From positions 1-64,000 of the forward strand of contig CAJORF010000123.1 of NCBI GenBank assembly GCA_905236985.1: a stretch of 64,000 bases of DNA. The letters are read 5' to 3'. The stretch's first letter is position 1; every line of letters begins with the position of its first letter. The translations under genes were made by a program, and so were the position numbers. Shown one piece after another: positions 1 through 9,211 of the stretch. Source of the DNA: an uncultured Bacteroidaceae bacterium. Lineage in GTDB: Bacteria > Bacteroidota > Bacteroidia > Bacteroidales > Bacteroidaceae. Below the pieces are notes generated by a model that was given only the letters and a program-made list of their open reading frames with translations, was not told the origin of the DNA and did not search any database.

Positions 1-11
1 AAACGAAAGAT

Positions 12-86
12 AGGAGCGTAGCTCAGTTGGTTCAGAGCGCTTCAGTCACATTGAAGAGGTCATCGGTTCGAGCCCGATCGTTCCTA
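12..86 (+). tRNA. tRNA-Val (anticodon CAC)
   Basis: A full cloverleaf can be folded. A 7-bp acceptor stem (AGGAGCG with CGTTCCT), a 4-bp D stem (GCTC/GAGC), an anticodon stem CTTCA/TGAAG with loop GTCACAT, and a T stem ATCGG/CCGAT around TTCGAGC. The loop puts T at position 33 and CAC at 34-36, so it reads GTG valine codons. CCA is not encoded. The GTC inside the loop resembles Asp, but that register breaks the anticodon stem. Confidence 0.9.
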
Positions 87-243
87 CTACAGCACTTCAG
101 GCGGACTTGTCAAACGGCAAGTCCGTCTTTTTCGTATGCAATACTTGGGTGATGATGGGGCTTTCGGGTAGTGAATTACACAAAAAACGTGTTATCACCC
201 CACTTTTTTACACCTTATTTAATTATATATCGGGAAAAAGACG

Positions 244-251
244 TATTTTTG
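244..251 (+). promoter_or_regulatory. Bacteroidetes -7 box for cysE
   Basis: TATTTTTG matches TAnnTTTG and lies 18 bases before the ATG at 269. It rules out the longer ORF beginning at 107, because transcription would start downstream of that codon. No clear -33 TTTG was found. Confidence 0.65.
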
Positions 252-268
252 CAGCCGCAAAGCATGAA

Positions 269-1192
269 ATGATGAATCGTTCTACGCAAGAATTACTCAC
301 TACGGTGGCTAAGGAATTGTCCAGCGAATGTTCGCTGTGCGGACTTTTCCATGAACACCGTGATGGCGACTCGTTGCCTTCTCAACCCGAACTGGCTGAG
401 ATCATGGATCTGTGCCGTAGTATTCTTTTTCCGGGTTTCTATGGCAAGAGCAATGTCAACAACCAAAACCTCGTTTTTCATATCGGTGTAGCTGTCGAAC
501 ACCTCTACACGCTGCTCTGCAATCAGATTCAGGCGGGGCTATGCTTTGCCACAGGTTGGAGCGAGGTCGAGGACTATGGCAACACCTATGCCACGGCTCA
601 GGATCTGCGTCGCGTCAAGGCTGAGGGCTTGGCTTCTGCCTTTCTCCAACGTTTGCCCGCATTGCGTCAGACGCTGGCCACCGATGTCGAGGCGGCTTAC
701 CTTGGCGATCCTGCGGCGGAGAGCTATGGCGAAGTCATCTCGTGCTATCCCGTCATCAAAGCGGTCACCAACTATCGCGTGGCTCATGAGCTGCTCACCT
801 TGGGCGTGCCCCTCATTCCTCGTATCATCACCGAGATGGCACATTCGGAGACAGGCATAGACATCCATCCTGCTGCCACCATCGGTCATCATTTCACCAT
901 CGACCACGGCACAGGTGTCGTCATCGGAGCCACATGCATCATCGGTAATCACGTGAAGCTCTATCAGGGCGTCACGCTCGGTGCCAAGAGCTTCCCCCTC
1001 GACGAAAAGGGGAATCCCATTAAGGGCATACCTCGTCATCCCATCCTCGAGGATAATGTCATCGTCTATTCCAACGCTACCATCCTCGGGCGCATTACCA
1101 TCGGCCACGATGCCGTCATCGGCGGTAACATCTGGGTGACAGAAGATGTGGAGGCGGGTGAGAAAATATTGCAGAACAAATATCACAAATAA
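269..1192 (+). CDS. cysE: Serine O-acetyltransferase
   Basis: This cytoplasmic enzyme transfers acetyl from acetyl-CoA to L-serine, giving O-acetylserine, the substrate for cysteine synthase. The N-terminal half is the helical SATase domain. The C-terminal third is a left-handed beta-helix of hexapeptide repeats with the conserved stretch around GIDIHPAATIG and HHFTIDHGTGVVIG, and the catalytic His-Asp pair lies in the IDHGTG region. The ORF track starts at 107, but the promoter at 244-251 and the family's usual length of about 305 residues support ATG 269 (or 272), giving 307 aa. The stop abuts the next gene's ATG with no gap, so the two are probably co-transcribed. Confidence 0.92.
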   Translation: MMNRSTQELLTTVAKELSSECSLCGLFHEHRDGDSLPSQPELAEIMDLCRSILFPGFYGKSNVNNQNLVFHIGVAVEHLYTLLCNQIQAGLCFATGWSEVEDYGNTYATAQDLRRVKAEGLASAFLQRLPALRQTLATDVEAAYLGDPAAESYGEVISCYPVIKAVTNYRVAHELLTLGVPLIPRIITEMAHSETGIDIHPAATIGHHFTIDHGTGVVIGATCIIGNHVKLYQGVTLGAKSFPLDEKGNPIKGIPRHPILEDNVIVYSNATILGRITIGHDAVIGGNIWVTEDVEAGEKILQNKYHK

Positions 1193-2764
1193 ATGACAAC
1201 TTCTCTCATTGCCAAGACCTTCCAGGGCTTGGAACCCCTACTGGCACAGGAACTCACCGAGTTGGGTGCCGATGACATTCAGATAGGACGCCGCATGGTC
1301 ACCTTCAAAGGCGACAAGGAAATGCTCTATCGTGCCAACTTCTGCTTGCGCACAGCTATTCGTGTGCTGAAGCCTATCAAGACCTTCAAGGCCAAGAGTG
1401 CCGACGATGTCTATGCCGCCGTCAGTGCCATCGACTGGAGCGAGTACCTCACGCCGGAGACCACCTTTGCGGTCGATAGTGTCGTGTTCTCGCCCGAGTT
1501 CCATCACTCCAAGTTTGTGGCTTACAAGGTGAAGGATGCCATAGCCGACCAGTTCCGTGAGCGCACGGGTAAGCGTCCCAACGTCAGTGTTTCCAATCCT
1601 GACATTCAACTCCATATCCATATTTCCGACTACGATGCCACCCTCGCCCTCGACAGTAGTGGCGAGAGCCTGCATCGTCGTGGCTATCGGCAGGAGACCG
1701 TGGCAGCACCGCTGAACGAAGTCCTTGCTGCTGCCATCATCATGATGACAGGCTGGCGTGGCGAGACCGATTTCCTCGATCCCTTCTGTGGCAGTGGCAC
1801 ACTCTGCGTCGAGGCTGCCCTCATCGCTCGCGGCATCGCTCCCGGTGTGTTTCGCAAGAGCTATGCATTCGAGAAATGGCCAGACTTCGACCGCGATCTC
1901 TTCGAGCGCGTCTATAACGATGATAGCCAGGAGCGCGACTTCGACCATCATATCTATGGCCGCGACAATGACCCCAAGGCCGTAGGTATCGCTCGTCGCA
2001 ATGTGCGTGCTGCTGGACTCTCAAAGGAGATCACCATTGATGAGGCTGACTTCAGGGACACTCCGCTCGCTATTCCTTCGAGTGGGGATGGTGTTACCGA
2101 CCAAGAGGTGGCGACTGCTCCCCTCATCGTTACCAACCCGCCTTATGGCGAACGCATCTCCTCGCCCGACCTCCTCGGTTTGTACAAGACCATCGGCCAG
2201 AAACTGAAGCGTGAGTTCTCGGGTGGTGAGGCTTGGATCCTCAGCTATCGCGAGGAGTGCTTTGATGAGATCGGTTTGAAACCGTCGCTGAAGACCCCGT
2301 TGTTCAATGGCTCGCTCGAATGTGAGCTGCGCAAGTATGTACTCTTCCAAGGACGTCTTGATGAGCACCGCGCCTCCGGCGGCTTTGTGAAGACTGATGA
2401 CGAACGTCGTCAGATGGCTGAGAAGCGACGCTTCAAGCAGCATCGCGATGGCTTCAAGAGTGGCCACCGCGATGAGCGCGACGATCGCGATGAGCACGAC
2501 GCCCACCGCTTCAACAAATTCTCCCGTCGCGATGAAGGCTTCAAGCCTCGCCGTAGCTTCGGAGATCGTGACGGTGATGATGACCGCAGAGGTGGCGACC
2601 GTCGTGTTAAAGGTGGTGACCGTCGTGGCGCTTCGTTCAAGGGCGGTTCGTTCAAAAGCGGCGACCGTCGTGGCAAGGGCGATTTCCACGCCAAGGGCAA
2701 CGACCGTGCTGCACGTCAGGAAGCTCGCCGCCGTTTCTTCCGTGGAGAGGGGAATGAGGAGTAA
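1193..2764 (+). CDS. THUMP-domain class I SAM-dependent rRNA methyltransferase (RlmL-like)
   Basis: Predicted to methylate a guanine base of 23S rRNA, like the N-terminal half of E. coli RlmL. Residues about 1-160 form the N-terminal ferredoxin-like and THUMP RNA-binding part. The Rossmann methyltransferase follows, with SAM loop DPFCGSGT near 195 and catalytic motif NPPYGERI near 315. Residues from about 395 to 523 form a long low-complexity tail rich in Arg, Asp, Gly and Lys, including repeated GDRRG-type units, probably a disordered RNA-binding extension. It starts directly after the cysE stop (TAA then ATG). The exact target base cannot be read from sequence. Confidence 0.88.
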   Translation: MTTSLIAKTFQGLEPLLAQELTELGADDIQIGRRMVTFKGDKEMLYRANFCLRTAIRVLKPIKTFKAKSADDVYAAVSAIDWSEYLTPETTFAVDSVVFSPEFHHSKFVAYKVKDAIADQFRERTGKRPNVSVSNPDIQLHIHISDYDATLALDSSGESLHRRGYRQETVAAPLNEVLAAAIIMMTGWRGETDFLDPFCGSGTLCVEAALIARGIAPGVFRKSYAFEKWPDFDRDLFERVYNDDSQERDFDHHIYGRDNDPKAVGIARRNVRAAGLSKEITIDEADFRDTPLAIPSSGDGVTDQEVATAPLIVTNPPYGERISSPDLLGLYKTIGQKLKREFSGGEAWILSYREECFDEIGLKPSLKTPLFNGSLECELRKYVLFQGRLDEHRASGGFVKTDDERRQMAEKRRFKQHRDGFKSGHRDERDDRDEHDAHRFNKFSRRDEGFKPRRSFGDRDGDDDRRGGDRRVKGGDRRGASFKGGSFKSGDRRGKGDFHAKGNDRAARQEARRRFFRGEGNEE

Positions 2765-2875
2765 AGAGTGGTTAATTAAATTAAGATTCTTTGCAATAAA
2801 TCGCCCTTTTTTCAGTTTTATTTGTAGAAGTAGTAAAGAGAAAGTCATTAAGCTAACAACGAAAAATAGATCATA

Positions 2876-5422
2876 ATGAAAAAAATTGCACTCCTCATCA
2901 TCCTTTTCGCTGTGGCAGCTGTTATGCCAGCTGCGGCACAGTCGATGTCAGACCAGCAGTTGGTGCGATATGTCATTCAGGAAAAGGAGAAGGGAACAGA
3001 ACAGGATGTCATTGTGGCCAATCTGCTCAAGCGTGGTGTCACCGTGGAGCAGTTGCGCCGTGTGCGCAAGAAGGTGGAAGCCGAACAGAAACAGCTCGGT
3101 GCCTCAGACCTCACAGGCAAGACCCAACAGCAAGGAAAGAACCGGCTCCGCACCCAGCGCGAGCGCGACAACGACGAACGCCAGAAGCGCGACAACTACA
3201 TGATCCGCTCCCAACGCGAGGACATGGACTACCGCTACATGACGCGTCAGCAACGTCAGCAGATGATAGAGGAGGAGAGCGAGTACTTCGACCTCGACTC
3301 GCTCGAGTACTACAGCCAGCAGATTCCCAAGGATCAGCAGGTCTATGGACGAGACATCTTCAACCAGAAGAACCTCTCGTTCGAACCCAACCAGAACATG
3401 GCTACGCCAATGAATTATCGTCTCGGCGCCGGCGACGTAGTGATTATCGATGTGTGGGGAGCTTCCCAGGAGACGTTCACAGAGACCGTATCTCCCGATG
3501 GCACCATCACCCTTGCCGGCATCGGCCCCGTCAACCTCGGTGGCCTGTCGGTCAGCGCCGCTACGGCACGCCTGAAGTCCCGTCTCGGTGAGTTCTACAG
3601 TGATTGTCGCGTCAGCCTCAGTGTCGGTGAGACGCGTAGCATCGTTGTGCAGGTGCTCGGCGATGTGGTGATGCCTGGCACCTTCACCCTGAGCAGCCTC
3701 TCCTCGGCATTCAATGCGCTCTATGCTGCTGGCGGTATCAGTGAGATTGGTACGCTGCGTGACATCAAGGTTTATCGCGGCGGTCATCTTGTCTCATGCA
3801 TTGATGTCTATGACTACCTGACGAAGGGCGACAGTCGCGGCGACATCCGTCTTCAGGACAATGACGTCATCATTGTCGGTAACTATGAGTGTCTCGTCGA
3901 GGTGCGCGGTAAGGTCAAGCGTCCTATGTTCTATGAGATGAAGAAGACGGAGAGCGTGCAGCGCGTGCTCGAACTTGCAGGCGGCTTCTCGGGTGATGCT
4001 TACACCAAGAGCGTTCGCCTCGTGCGCAAGTCCGGTGACGAGTACTCCATTCACAATATCGAGGAGTTCGACCTGAATGGTTTCACGTTGGCCGACGGCG
4101 ACTCCATTTTTGTTGATAGCGTCATTCCCCGCTTCCGTAACATGGTTGAGGTGCGTGGTGCCGTCAAGCATCCGGGTATGTTCCAGATGGATGGCAAGGT
4201 ACAGAGCGTTCGCGAATTGGTTAATGCCGCAGAAGGGCTTCGCGAGGATGCCTTCACTGAGCGCGCTGTCATGCATCGCGAGAAGGATGACCTGACACTC
4301 GAGATGGTGAGCATCGACATCATGGGCATCATGGAAGGTCGCGTTGCCGACGTGATGCTGAAACGCAACGACATCCTCTTCATCCCCAGCAAGATCGACA
4401 TGCAGGGCGAGCAGACCCTCCGTATCAACGGCGAGGTGAACTATCCGGGAACCTATCAGTTCGCTGAGAACACCACCATCAAGGATCTCATCCTGCAAGC
4501 TGGCGGTCTGACACGTGCTGCCTCGACGGCCAAGATCGATGTATTCCGCCGCAACTACGTCCCCGATGCCCAGCAGACATCAATGGATCTGGCACAGATC
4601 TTCACCTTCAACCTCGCCAACGGTTTCATCATTGAGGACACCATTTTCGTGCTGCAGCCCTACGATGAGGTGCAGGTGCGTAAGAGCCCGACCTACGCCG
4701 AGCAGCAGAATGTCCGCATCTCCGGAGCTGTCAACTTCGATGGCGAGTATGCCATGACGAGCCGCGAGTTTCGTCTGAGCGACTTGGTCAAGATAGCTGG
4801 TGGTCTCTCCTCAGTGGCCTATTCCAAAGGTGCGCGTCTCATCCGTCAGATGACGGCAGAGGAGCGCGAACAGCGCGAAGCTGCTCTCCGTACATCCCAG
4901 ATTTCACTCTACGAGCAAGCGCTGGAATCCGATAAGATGTTTGATATGGCCCGCGCCGACTCGCTATTGGAGATGAAGATGAACCTCGGCAATACCTACA
5001 ACGTAGCCATCAATCTCGACGAGGCTATTTCCAGTCCTGGAGGAGCGGAAGATATTACCCTGCGCGCCAATGATTTGCTTATCGTGCCTCAGTTCTCCAA
5101 CACCGTGAAGATCTCAGGTGAGGTGATGTACCCCATCTCTGTCAACTATCAGAAAGGTGCCAACCTGAGTCATTACATCAAGAGTGCCGGTGGCTACAGC
5201 CGACGGGCCAGCAAGAAGCAGACCTACGCCATCTACATGAACGGCTCGGTCGATAAGCTTGGACGGCGTGCCAGCAGCAAGCACATCGAACCCGGTTGCG
5301 AGATTGTCATCCCGACGAAACCCAAGAAGGAAGGCATGAGCACCGCTGAGATCTCCGTCCTCGGCACCTCTGCTGCATCGCTCACCACGATGGTTGTCGC
5401 ACTCATTAACTTATTGAAGTAA
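2876..5422 (+). CDS. Large SLBB-domain polysaccharide export protein (OPX family)
   Basis: Predicted periplasmic/outer-membrane component of EPS or capsule export, related to Wza. A clear signal peptide (MKKIALLIILFAVAAVMPAAAQS) is followed by a charged Gln/Arg-rich region to about residue 130. The poly-export core (YRLGAGDVVIIDVWG) lies near 180-250. Six SLBB-type repeats then start near 257, 340, 425, 517, 614 and 744, recognised by the pattern V.G.V..PG and AGG. At 848 aa it is much longer than Wza (about 380). A hydrophobic C-terminal segment (AASLTTMVVALINLL) may contact the membrane. First gene of the EPS operon. A second, shorter OPX lipoprotein is encoded at 19339-20169. Confidence 0.9.
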   Translation: MKKIALLIILFAVAAVMPAAAQSMSDQQLVRYVIQEKEKGTEQDVIVANLLKRGVTVEQLRRVRKKVEAEQKQLGASDLTGKTQQQGKNRLRTQRERDNDERQKRDNYMIRSQREDMDYRYMTRQQRQQMIEEESEYFDLDSLEYYSQQIPKDQQVYGRDIFNQKNLSFEPNQNMATPMNYRLGAGDVVIIDVWGASQETFTETVSPDGTITLAGIGPVNLGGLSVSAATARLKSRLGEFYSDCRVSLSVGETRSIVVQVLGDVVMPGTFTLSSLSSAFNALYAAGGISEIGTLRDIKVYRGGHLVSCIDVYDYLTKGDSRGDIRLQDNDVIIVGNYECLVEVRGKVKRPMFYEMKKTESVQRVLELAGGFSGDAYTKSVRLVRKSGDEYSIHNIEEFDLNGFTLADGDSIFVDSVIPRFRNMVEVRGAVKHPGMFQMDGKVQSVRELVNAAEGLREDAFTERAVMHREKDDLTLEMVSIDIMGIMEGRVADVMLKRNDILFIPSKIDMQGEQTLRINGEVNYPGTYQFAENTTIKDLILQAGGLTRAASTAKIDVFRRNYVPDAQQTSMDLAQIFTFNLANGFIIEDTIFVLQPYDEVQVRKSPTYAEQQNVRISGAVNFDGEYAMTSREFRLSDLVKIAGGLSSVAYSKGARLIRQMTAEEREQREAALRTSQISLYEQALESDKMFDMARADSLLEMKMNLGNTYNVAINLDEAISSPGGAEDITLRANDLLIVPQFSNTVKISGEVMYPISVNYQKGANLSHYIKSAGGYSRRASKKQTYAIYMNGSVDKLGRRASSKHIEPGCEIVIPTKPKKEGMSTAEISVLGTSAASLTTMVVALINLLK

Positions 5423-5441
5423 CGAAAGTGGCAAATAACTA

Positions 5442-6506
5442 ATGATAAGTGAAATGGATAACAACGAACAGCACACATTAGATCTTAGGAAGGTCGTTCG
5501 CACGCTTTGGGACAATAGGAGAACTTTCTACAAAGTTTGGATATGGACGTTTATCCTCTCTTGCATTTGGATTTTGCCCCAGCCTCGTTACTACTCATGT
5601 GAGGTGATGTTGGCACCGGAAATGAGTGGCGAGGACATGGGTGGAGGTCTCTCCTCCATCGCTTCGTCCTTCGGATTCAATATTGGGGGAATAGGGGGGC
5701 AGGATGCCATCTATCCCGAATTATATCCCGATTTGTTTGAAAGTCCCGAGTTTATTGTAGGACTTTACAATATTCAGGTCAAAACCAAGAATGGAGACAT
5801 CGCTACGGATTACTTTACATACATGAAGGATCATCAGAAGAAAAATCTTCTTACGTGGCCCTTTGTTTGGACAATGAAGAAGATAAAGTCCCTGTTTGAA
5901 GAAGAAGATTCGAATTCCAGCCAATTAGGAGCTTCTGATATTGATCCCTTCATGATGAGCAGGAAGAACTATGAATTGATGAAGACCGTCATCAACAAGA
6001 TTAGTTGTGCGATAGACAAGAAAACCAGCGTCATTTCTATCAAGGTGAAGGATCAGGATCCCCTTGTCTGTGCTACGATGACAGATAGTGTGAAAAGCCA
6101 TTTGCAGGATTTCATTATTCGTTATCGTACCAGCAAGGTGAGCGAGGACGTACAGCACTATCAGCAGATGCGCGACAGTGCCGAATGGGCGTATGATAGG
6201 GCGATGGAGGCATATAGCAAATTCTGCGACACTCACAAAAATCCCACACTTCAAAGCTATCAGAGCGAGCGCGATAAATTAGAAAGCGACCTCGCTGTCA
6301 AGCAGAATTCTCTGACGGCTATGGAGACACAGTTACAGGCAACCAGGGTGAAACTTCAAGAAAAGACACCTGCTTTCACCACGCTGAAGAGTGCCACAGT
6401 TCCTGTGAAACCTGCTGGACCGAAGAGGATGTTGTTCGTGCTTGGCATGTTGATTTTGGCCACAACAGTAAAAGGTTACCTCCTCGTTAAGCGATTCATC
6501 ATATAG
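5442..6506 (+). CDS. Wzz-like chain-length determinant protein (no kinase domain)
   Basis: Polysaccharide co-polymerase family protein of the inner membrane, expected to control EPS chain length. It has an N-terminal transmembrane segment (about 30-50, WIWTFILSCIWILP), a large periplasmic part with a coiled-coil region around 230-300, and a second membrane helix near the C-terminus (MLFVLGMLILATTVKG). There is no Walker motif or Tyr-rich tail, unlike the Wzc homologue at 16824. It lies 19 bases after the SLBB gene. An in-frame ATG at 5454 (MDNNEQ) is an equally plausible start. Confidence 0.85.
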   Translation: MISEMDNNEQHTLDLRKVVRTLWDNRRTFYKVWIWTFILSCIWILPQPRYYSCEVMLAPEMSGEDMGGGLSSIASSFGFNIGGIGGQDAIYPELYPDLFESPEFIVGLYNIQVKTKNGDIATDYFTYMKDHQKKNLLTWPFVWTMKKIKSLFEEEDSNSSQLGASDIDPFMMSRKNYELMKTVINKISCAIDKKTSVISIKVKDQDPLVCATMTDSVKSHLQDFIIRYRTSKVSEDVQHYQQMRDSAEWAYDRAMEAYSKFCDTHKNPTLQSYQSERDKLESDLAVKQNSLTAMETQLQATRVKLQEKTPAFTTLKSATVPVKPAGPKRMLFVLGMLILATTVKGYLLVKRFII

Positions 6507-6533
6507 TATTCCTCTTTATTCCTGTGGCATTAG

Positions 6534-7982
6534 ATGGGCAAGGAATCTCTGAGAAATAAGACCTTCAATGGAGTGAAATGGGGTTTGCTGGATAATCTGG
6601 CAAACTCCGGCATCTCTTTTATTGTGGGGCTCGTCCTTGCCCGAATGCTTTCACCCACGGAATTTGGAATCATCGGCATCATCACGATCTTCATTAATCT
6701 GTCGGTTGTCATTATCGATGGAGGCTTTGCCACGGCGCTCATTCGTAAGCCAGATGCTACTCAGGATGACTATAATACGGTCTTTCACGTCAACATTCTG
6801 GTGTCTGTCGTGTTAATAGCCCTTTTGTGCGTCAGTGCGAATCCAATTGCAAGCTTCTTCGATCAACCTTTGTTGGCATACGTACTTCCCGCGATGAGCA
6901 TCATGCTCTTGTTTAATGCGGGAAGCCTGATACAGAAAACCATATTAGTCAAACAACTTGATTTCAAGTCGCAGGCGGTTGTTTCGCTCGTCAGTTCTGT
7001 CACCAGTGGCATCATTGGTATTACTGCAGCATATAAAGGTCTGGGCGTATGGGCACTTGCGGCTCAGCAGATATCCCGTCAGTTCATCATGATGATAGGG
7101 TTGTGGATAGCCAATCACTGGTTGCCAGCCTTACGTTTCTCCGTGAAGAGCTTTAAGGAACTTTTCGGATTCGGAGCGAAGTTGCTTGCAGCCAATGTCA
7201 TCAATTCGCTGTATAAAGATATGTTTCTTGCTGTCATCGGCAAGATGTACACAGCTCGTGACTTGGGCTATTATAATCGTGCGGATCAGTTCAACATGAT
7301 TTTCAGCAACAACTTGGGACAGATTGTACAGAAGGTTTCTCTCTCGTCATTAAGTCAGGTTCAAGATGATAGTGAAAGAATGAGGAATGCTTTTCGCAAG
7401 TTAGTTCGTTACACGGGTCTTTTCACCTTTGCATGCACATTCGGACTTGCGGCCATTGCTAAACCCCTTATTGTAACGTTGATAGGCGAGAAATGGCTCC
7501 CTTCGGTCTATCTCCTTCAGATCATGAGCCTCTATGCTGCAATCTATCCTTTGCAACAGCTGAACCTTAACATCCTGAATGTTAGAAAACGCAGCGATCG
7601 TTTCCTCAAGTTAGAGATTTTCAAAAAGTTTCTCTTCATTCCCGTCATCCTTGTTGGTTTTTTCTTTGAACTTCAATTTATGATATGGGCAGCCGTGGTG
7701 TATTACTATATCGAGTTTTTCATTAATGGCTGGTACTCTTTTGCTCTTTCTGGCTATGGTACTTGGCAGCAGGTGAAGGATCTGTGTCCAATGTATGTGA
7801 CGTCCATATTGGTGTCAGTTGCTGTCTGGACGTTGACATTCACCAATCTTCCTTATCTGCCCATGCTTCTCTTGCAGGTGTTTGTGGCCATCGGGCTTTA
7901 TGTTACAGTTTATGCACTATTCGGTCTTCCCGAGTATAGTGAAATCAAGGCTGTTTGTATGAACAAAATCTTGCGTAGATGA
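6534..7982 (+). CDS. wzx: Wzx-type lipopolysaccharide/EPS flippase
   Basis: Member of the MOP superfamily (polysaccharide transport family), predicted to flip undecaprenyl-linked repeat units across the inner membrane. It is 482 aa with about 12-14 hydrophobic segments. The N-terminal pattern of this family is clear: G.KWG..DNLANSGISFIVGLVLARMLSPTEFGIIG. It lies 27 bases after the Wzz-like gene and its stop overlaps the next start as ATGA, so translation is probably coupled. The specific sugar unit cannot be inferred. Confidence 0.9.
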   Translation: MGKESLRNKTFNGVKWGLLDNLANSGISFIVGLVLARMLSPTEFGIIGIITIFINLSVVIIDGGFATALIRKPDATQDDYNTVFHVNILVSVVLIALLCVSANPIASFFDQPLLAYVLPAMSIMLLFNAGSLIQKTILVKQLDFKSQAVVSLVSSVTSGIIGITAAYKGLGVWALAAQQISRQFIMMIGLWIANHWLPALRFSVKSFKELFGFGAKLLAANVINSLYKDMFLAVIGKMYTARDLGYYNRADQFNMIFSNNLGQIVQKVSLSSLSQVQDDSERMRNAFRKLVRYTGLFTFACTFGLAAIAKPLIVTLIGEKWLPSVYLLQIMSLYAAIYPLQQLNLNILNVRKRSDRFLKLEIFKKFLFIPVILVGFFFELQFMIWAAVVYYYIEFFINGWYSFALSGYGTWQQVKDLCPMYVTSILVSVAVWTLTFTNLPYLPMLLLQVFVAIGLYVTVYALFGLPEYSEIKAVCMNKILRR

Positions 7983-9211
7983 AAAATAGGAGCTACATAT
8001 ACGACCTTCTCCTGTTTGCTTTGATGGCATTGCTCGTCTTTGGCATGATAGGCAACGGTGCGCAGCCTGCACGATTGTTCATCCTAGCCGTCTCTCCTTT
8101 TATGCTGACAGATGCCTTCAGGAGGTCTCATCCGAGTGCGTACTACTATAGGTATGAATGTTTTTTTCTCGTTTTCTGGTTTTTATGGGCTTTGGCTTTC
8201 TTTTATAAGGCAGTCGAGGAAGAGGAAAGCTTGAAGCATCTCATATATTTAGCGATACATATTTTGGGCTTCTTTGAAGTGCTTTGGGCGGCAAACAAGG
8301 CCAAGAATCCCCAGCAGTCCATCAAATACGGATGGTTGACGGTGATCCTATTGTCCATTCCTGTTGCGGCTTACGAGTTCTTGACTGACTTTCATCTGAG
8401 TATGTCCTATCAAGATACAGGTAGTACGCTGTATGTCAATGGTATTCATATCGAACGTCCCTTCGCTTCGGTTACCTTTGGAAACTTGAACAGCTATAAC
8501 ACAGTCTTATGCTGGGCTTTACCGAGTCTCTTCATGTGCAACCTATATCCCCGGAGCAAGTGGGAGCAGTCTCTGGGCTTCATACTGATGAGTTTAACCG
8601 CTCTGATCATTATTGCTAACGCTTCGCGCGGTGCCATTTTGTGCTTGGCTGTGATGTTGGTGACTTATGTTTATGCCTATTACAAGTTTGGGCGTAATCG
8701 TTATTTGCTTATTACGATCATTGTCCTTGCCATAGGTGCGTTGATATATTTCTTAGGTGAAATTTTCCTTCTCATCATAGAGCGTTTCTCTAATCAAGGC
8801 ATGAGCGATGATGGACGTACAGAAAATCTCATAAAGGGTTTTCAGGCTTTCTTGGACAGCTATGGTTTGGGAATTGGAATTGGAAATTATGAACCGATCA
8901 TGGGTGATGTTTATCGAGTAGAATTTGCGGCTCCTCACAATCTTCTCCTCGAGGTGCTGGTCTGTTTTGGCTTGCTAATCGCCATAGGTTTCATTGGGCA
9001 GTTTGTACGCCTTGCCCGTATGAGCTTGCGTCAAGGCACACCGTATAACCGCAATATGTTACTATTCTGTTTGACTGCAGCTCTATTTGCTGGAATTATA
9101 GACAGTAATTATCTCATGAAAGTTCCCACGTGGATGTTTATTGCATCTGCTTATGTATATGTAGATCCCCGATATAATCAAATAATTGACAATGATAACA
9201 GACTTCCTTGA
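7979..9211 (+). CDS. O-antigen ligase/polymerase-like membrane protein (Wzy candidate)
   Basis: 410-aa polytopic membrane protein with about 10-12 hydrophobic helices and a large periplasmic loop between residues about 135 and 180, the architecture of Wzy polymerases and WaaL ligases. The segment around GIGIGNYEP and AAPHNLLLEVLVCFG matches the O-antigen ligase (Wzy_C) region, where G.G..N and HN..LE are typical. Position between the flippase and glycosyltransferases favours a Wzy role in joining EPS repeat units. It overlaps wzx by 4 bases (ATGA) and the next gene by about 20. Confidence 0.82.
   Translation: MKNRSYIYDLLLFALMALLVFGMIGNGAQPARLFILAVSPFMLTDAFRRSHPSAYYYRYECFFLVFWFLWALAFFYKAVEEEESLKHLIYLAIHILGFFEVLWAANKAKNPQQSIKYGWLTVILLSIPVAAYEFLTDFHLSMSYQDTGSTLYVNGIHIERPFASVTFGNLNSYNTVLCWALPSLFMCNLYPRSKWEQSLGFILMSLTALIIIANASRGAILCLAVMLVTYVYAYYKFGRNRYLLITIIVLAIGALIYFLGEIFLLIIERFSNQGMSDDGRTENLIKGFQAFLDSYGLGIGIGNYEPIMGDVYRVEFAAPHNLLLEVLVCFGLLIAIGFIGQFVRLARMSLRQGTPYNRNMLLFCLTAALFAGIIDSNYLMKVPTWMFIASAYVYVDPRYNQIIDNDNRLP

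Noticed and set aside
12-86. tRNA-Asp (GTC) reading
   Set aside because: The GTC in the loop is out of register. Pairing CTTCA/TGAAG puts CAC in the anticodon position.
107-268. N-terminal extension of the serine acetyltransferase ORF
   Set aside because: It starts within 20 bases of the tRNA, lies upstream of the -7 box at 244-251, and adds residues not found in the family.
2021-2848. 275-aa minus-strand ORF opposite the THUMP methyltransferase
   Set aside because: Composition reflects the antisense of the Arg/Asp/Gly tail. No start signals or recognisable domain.
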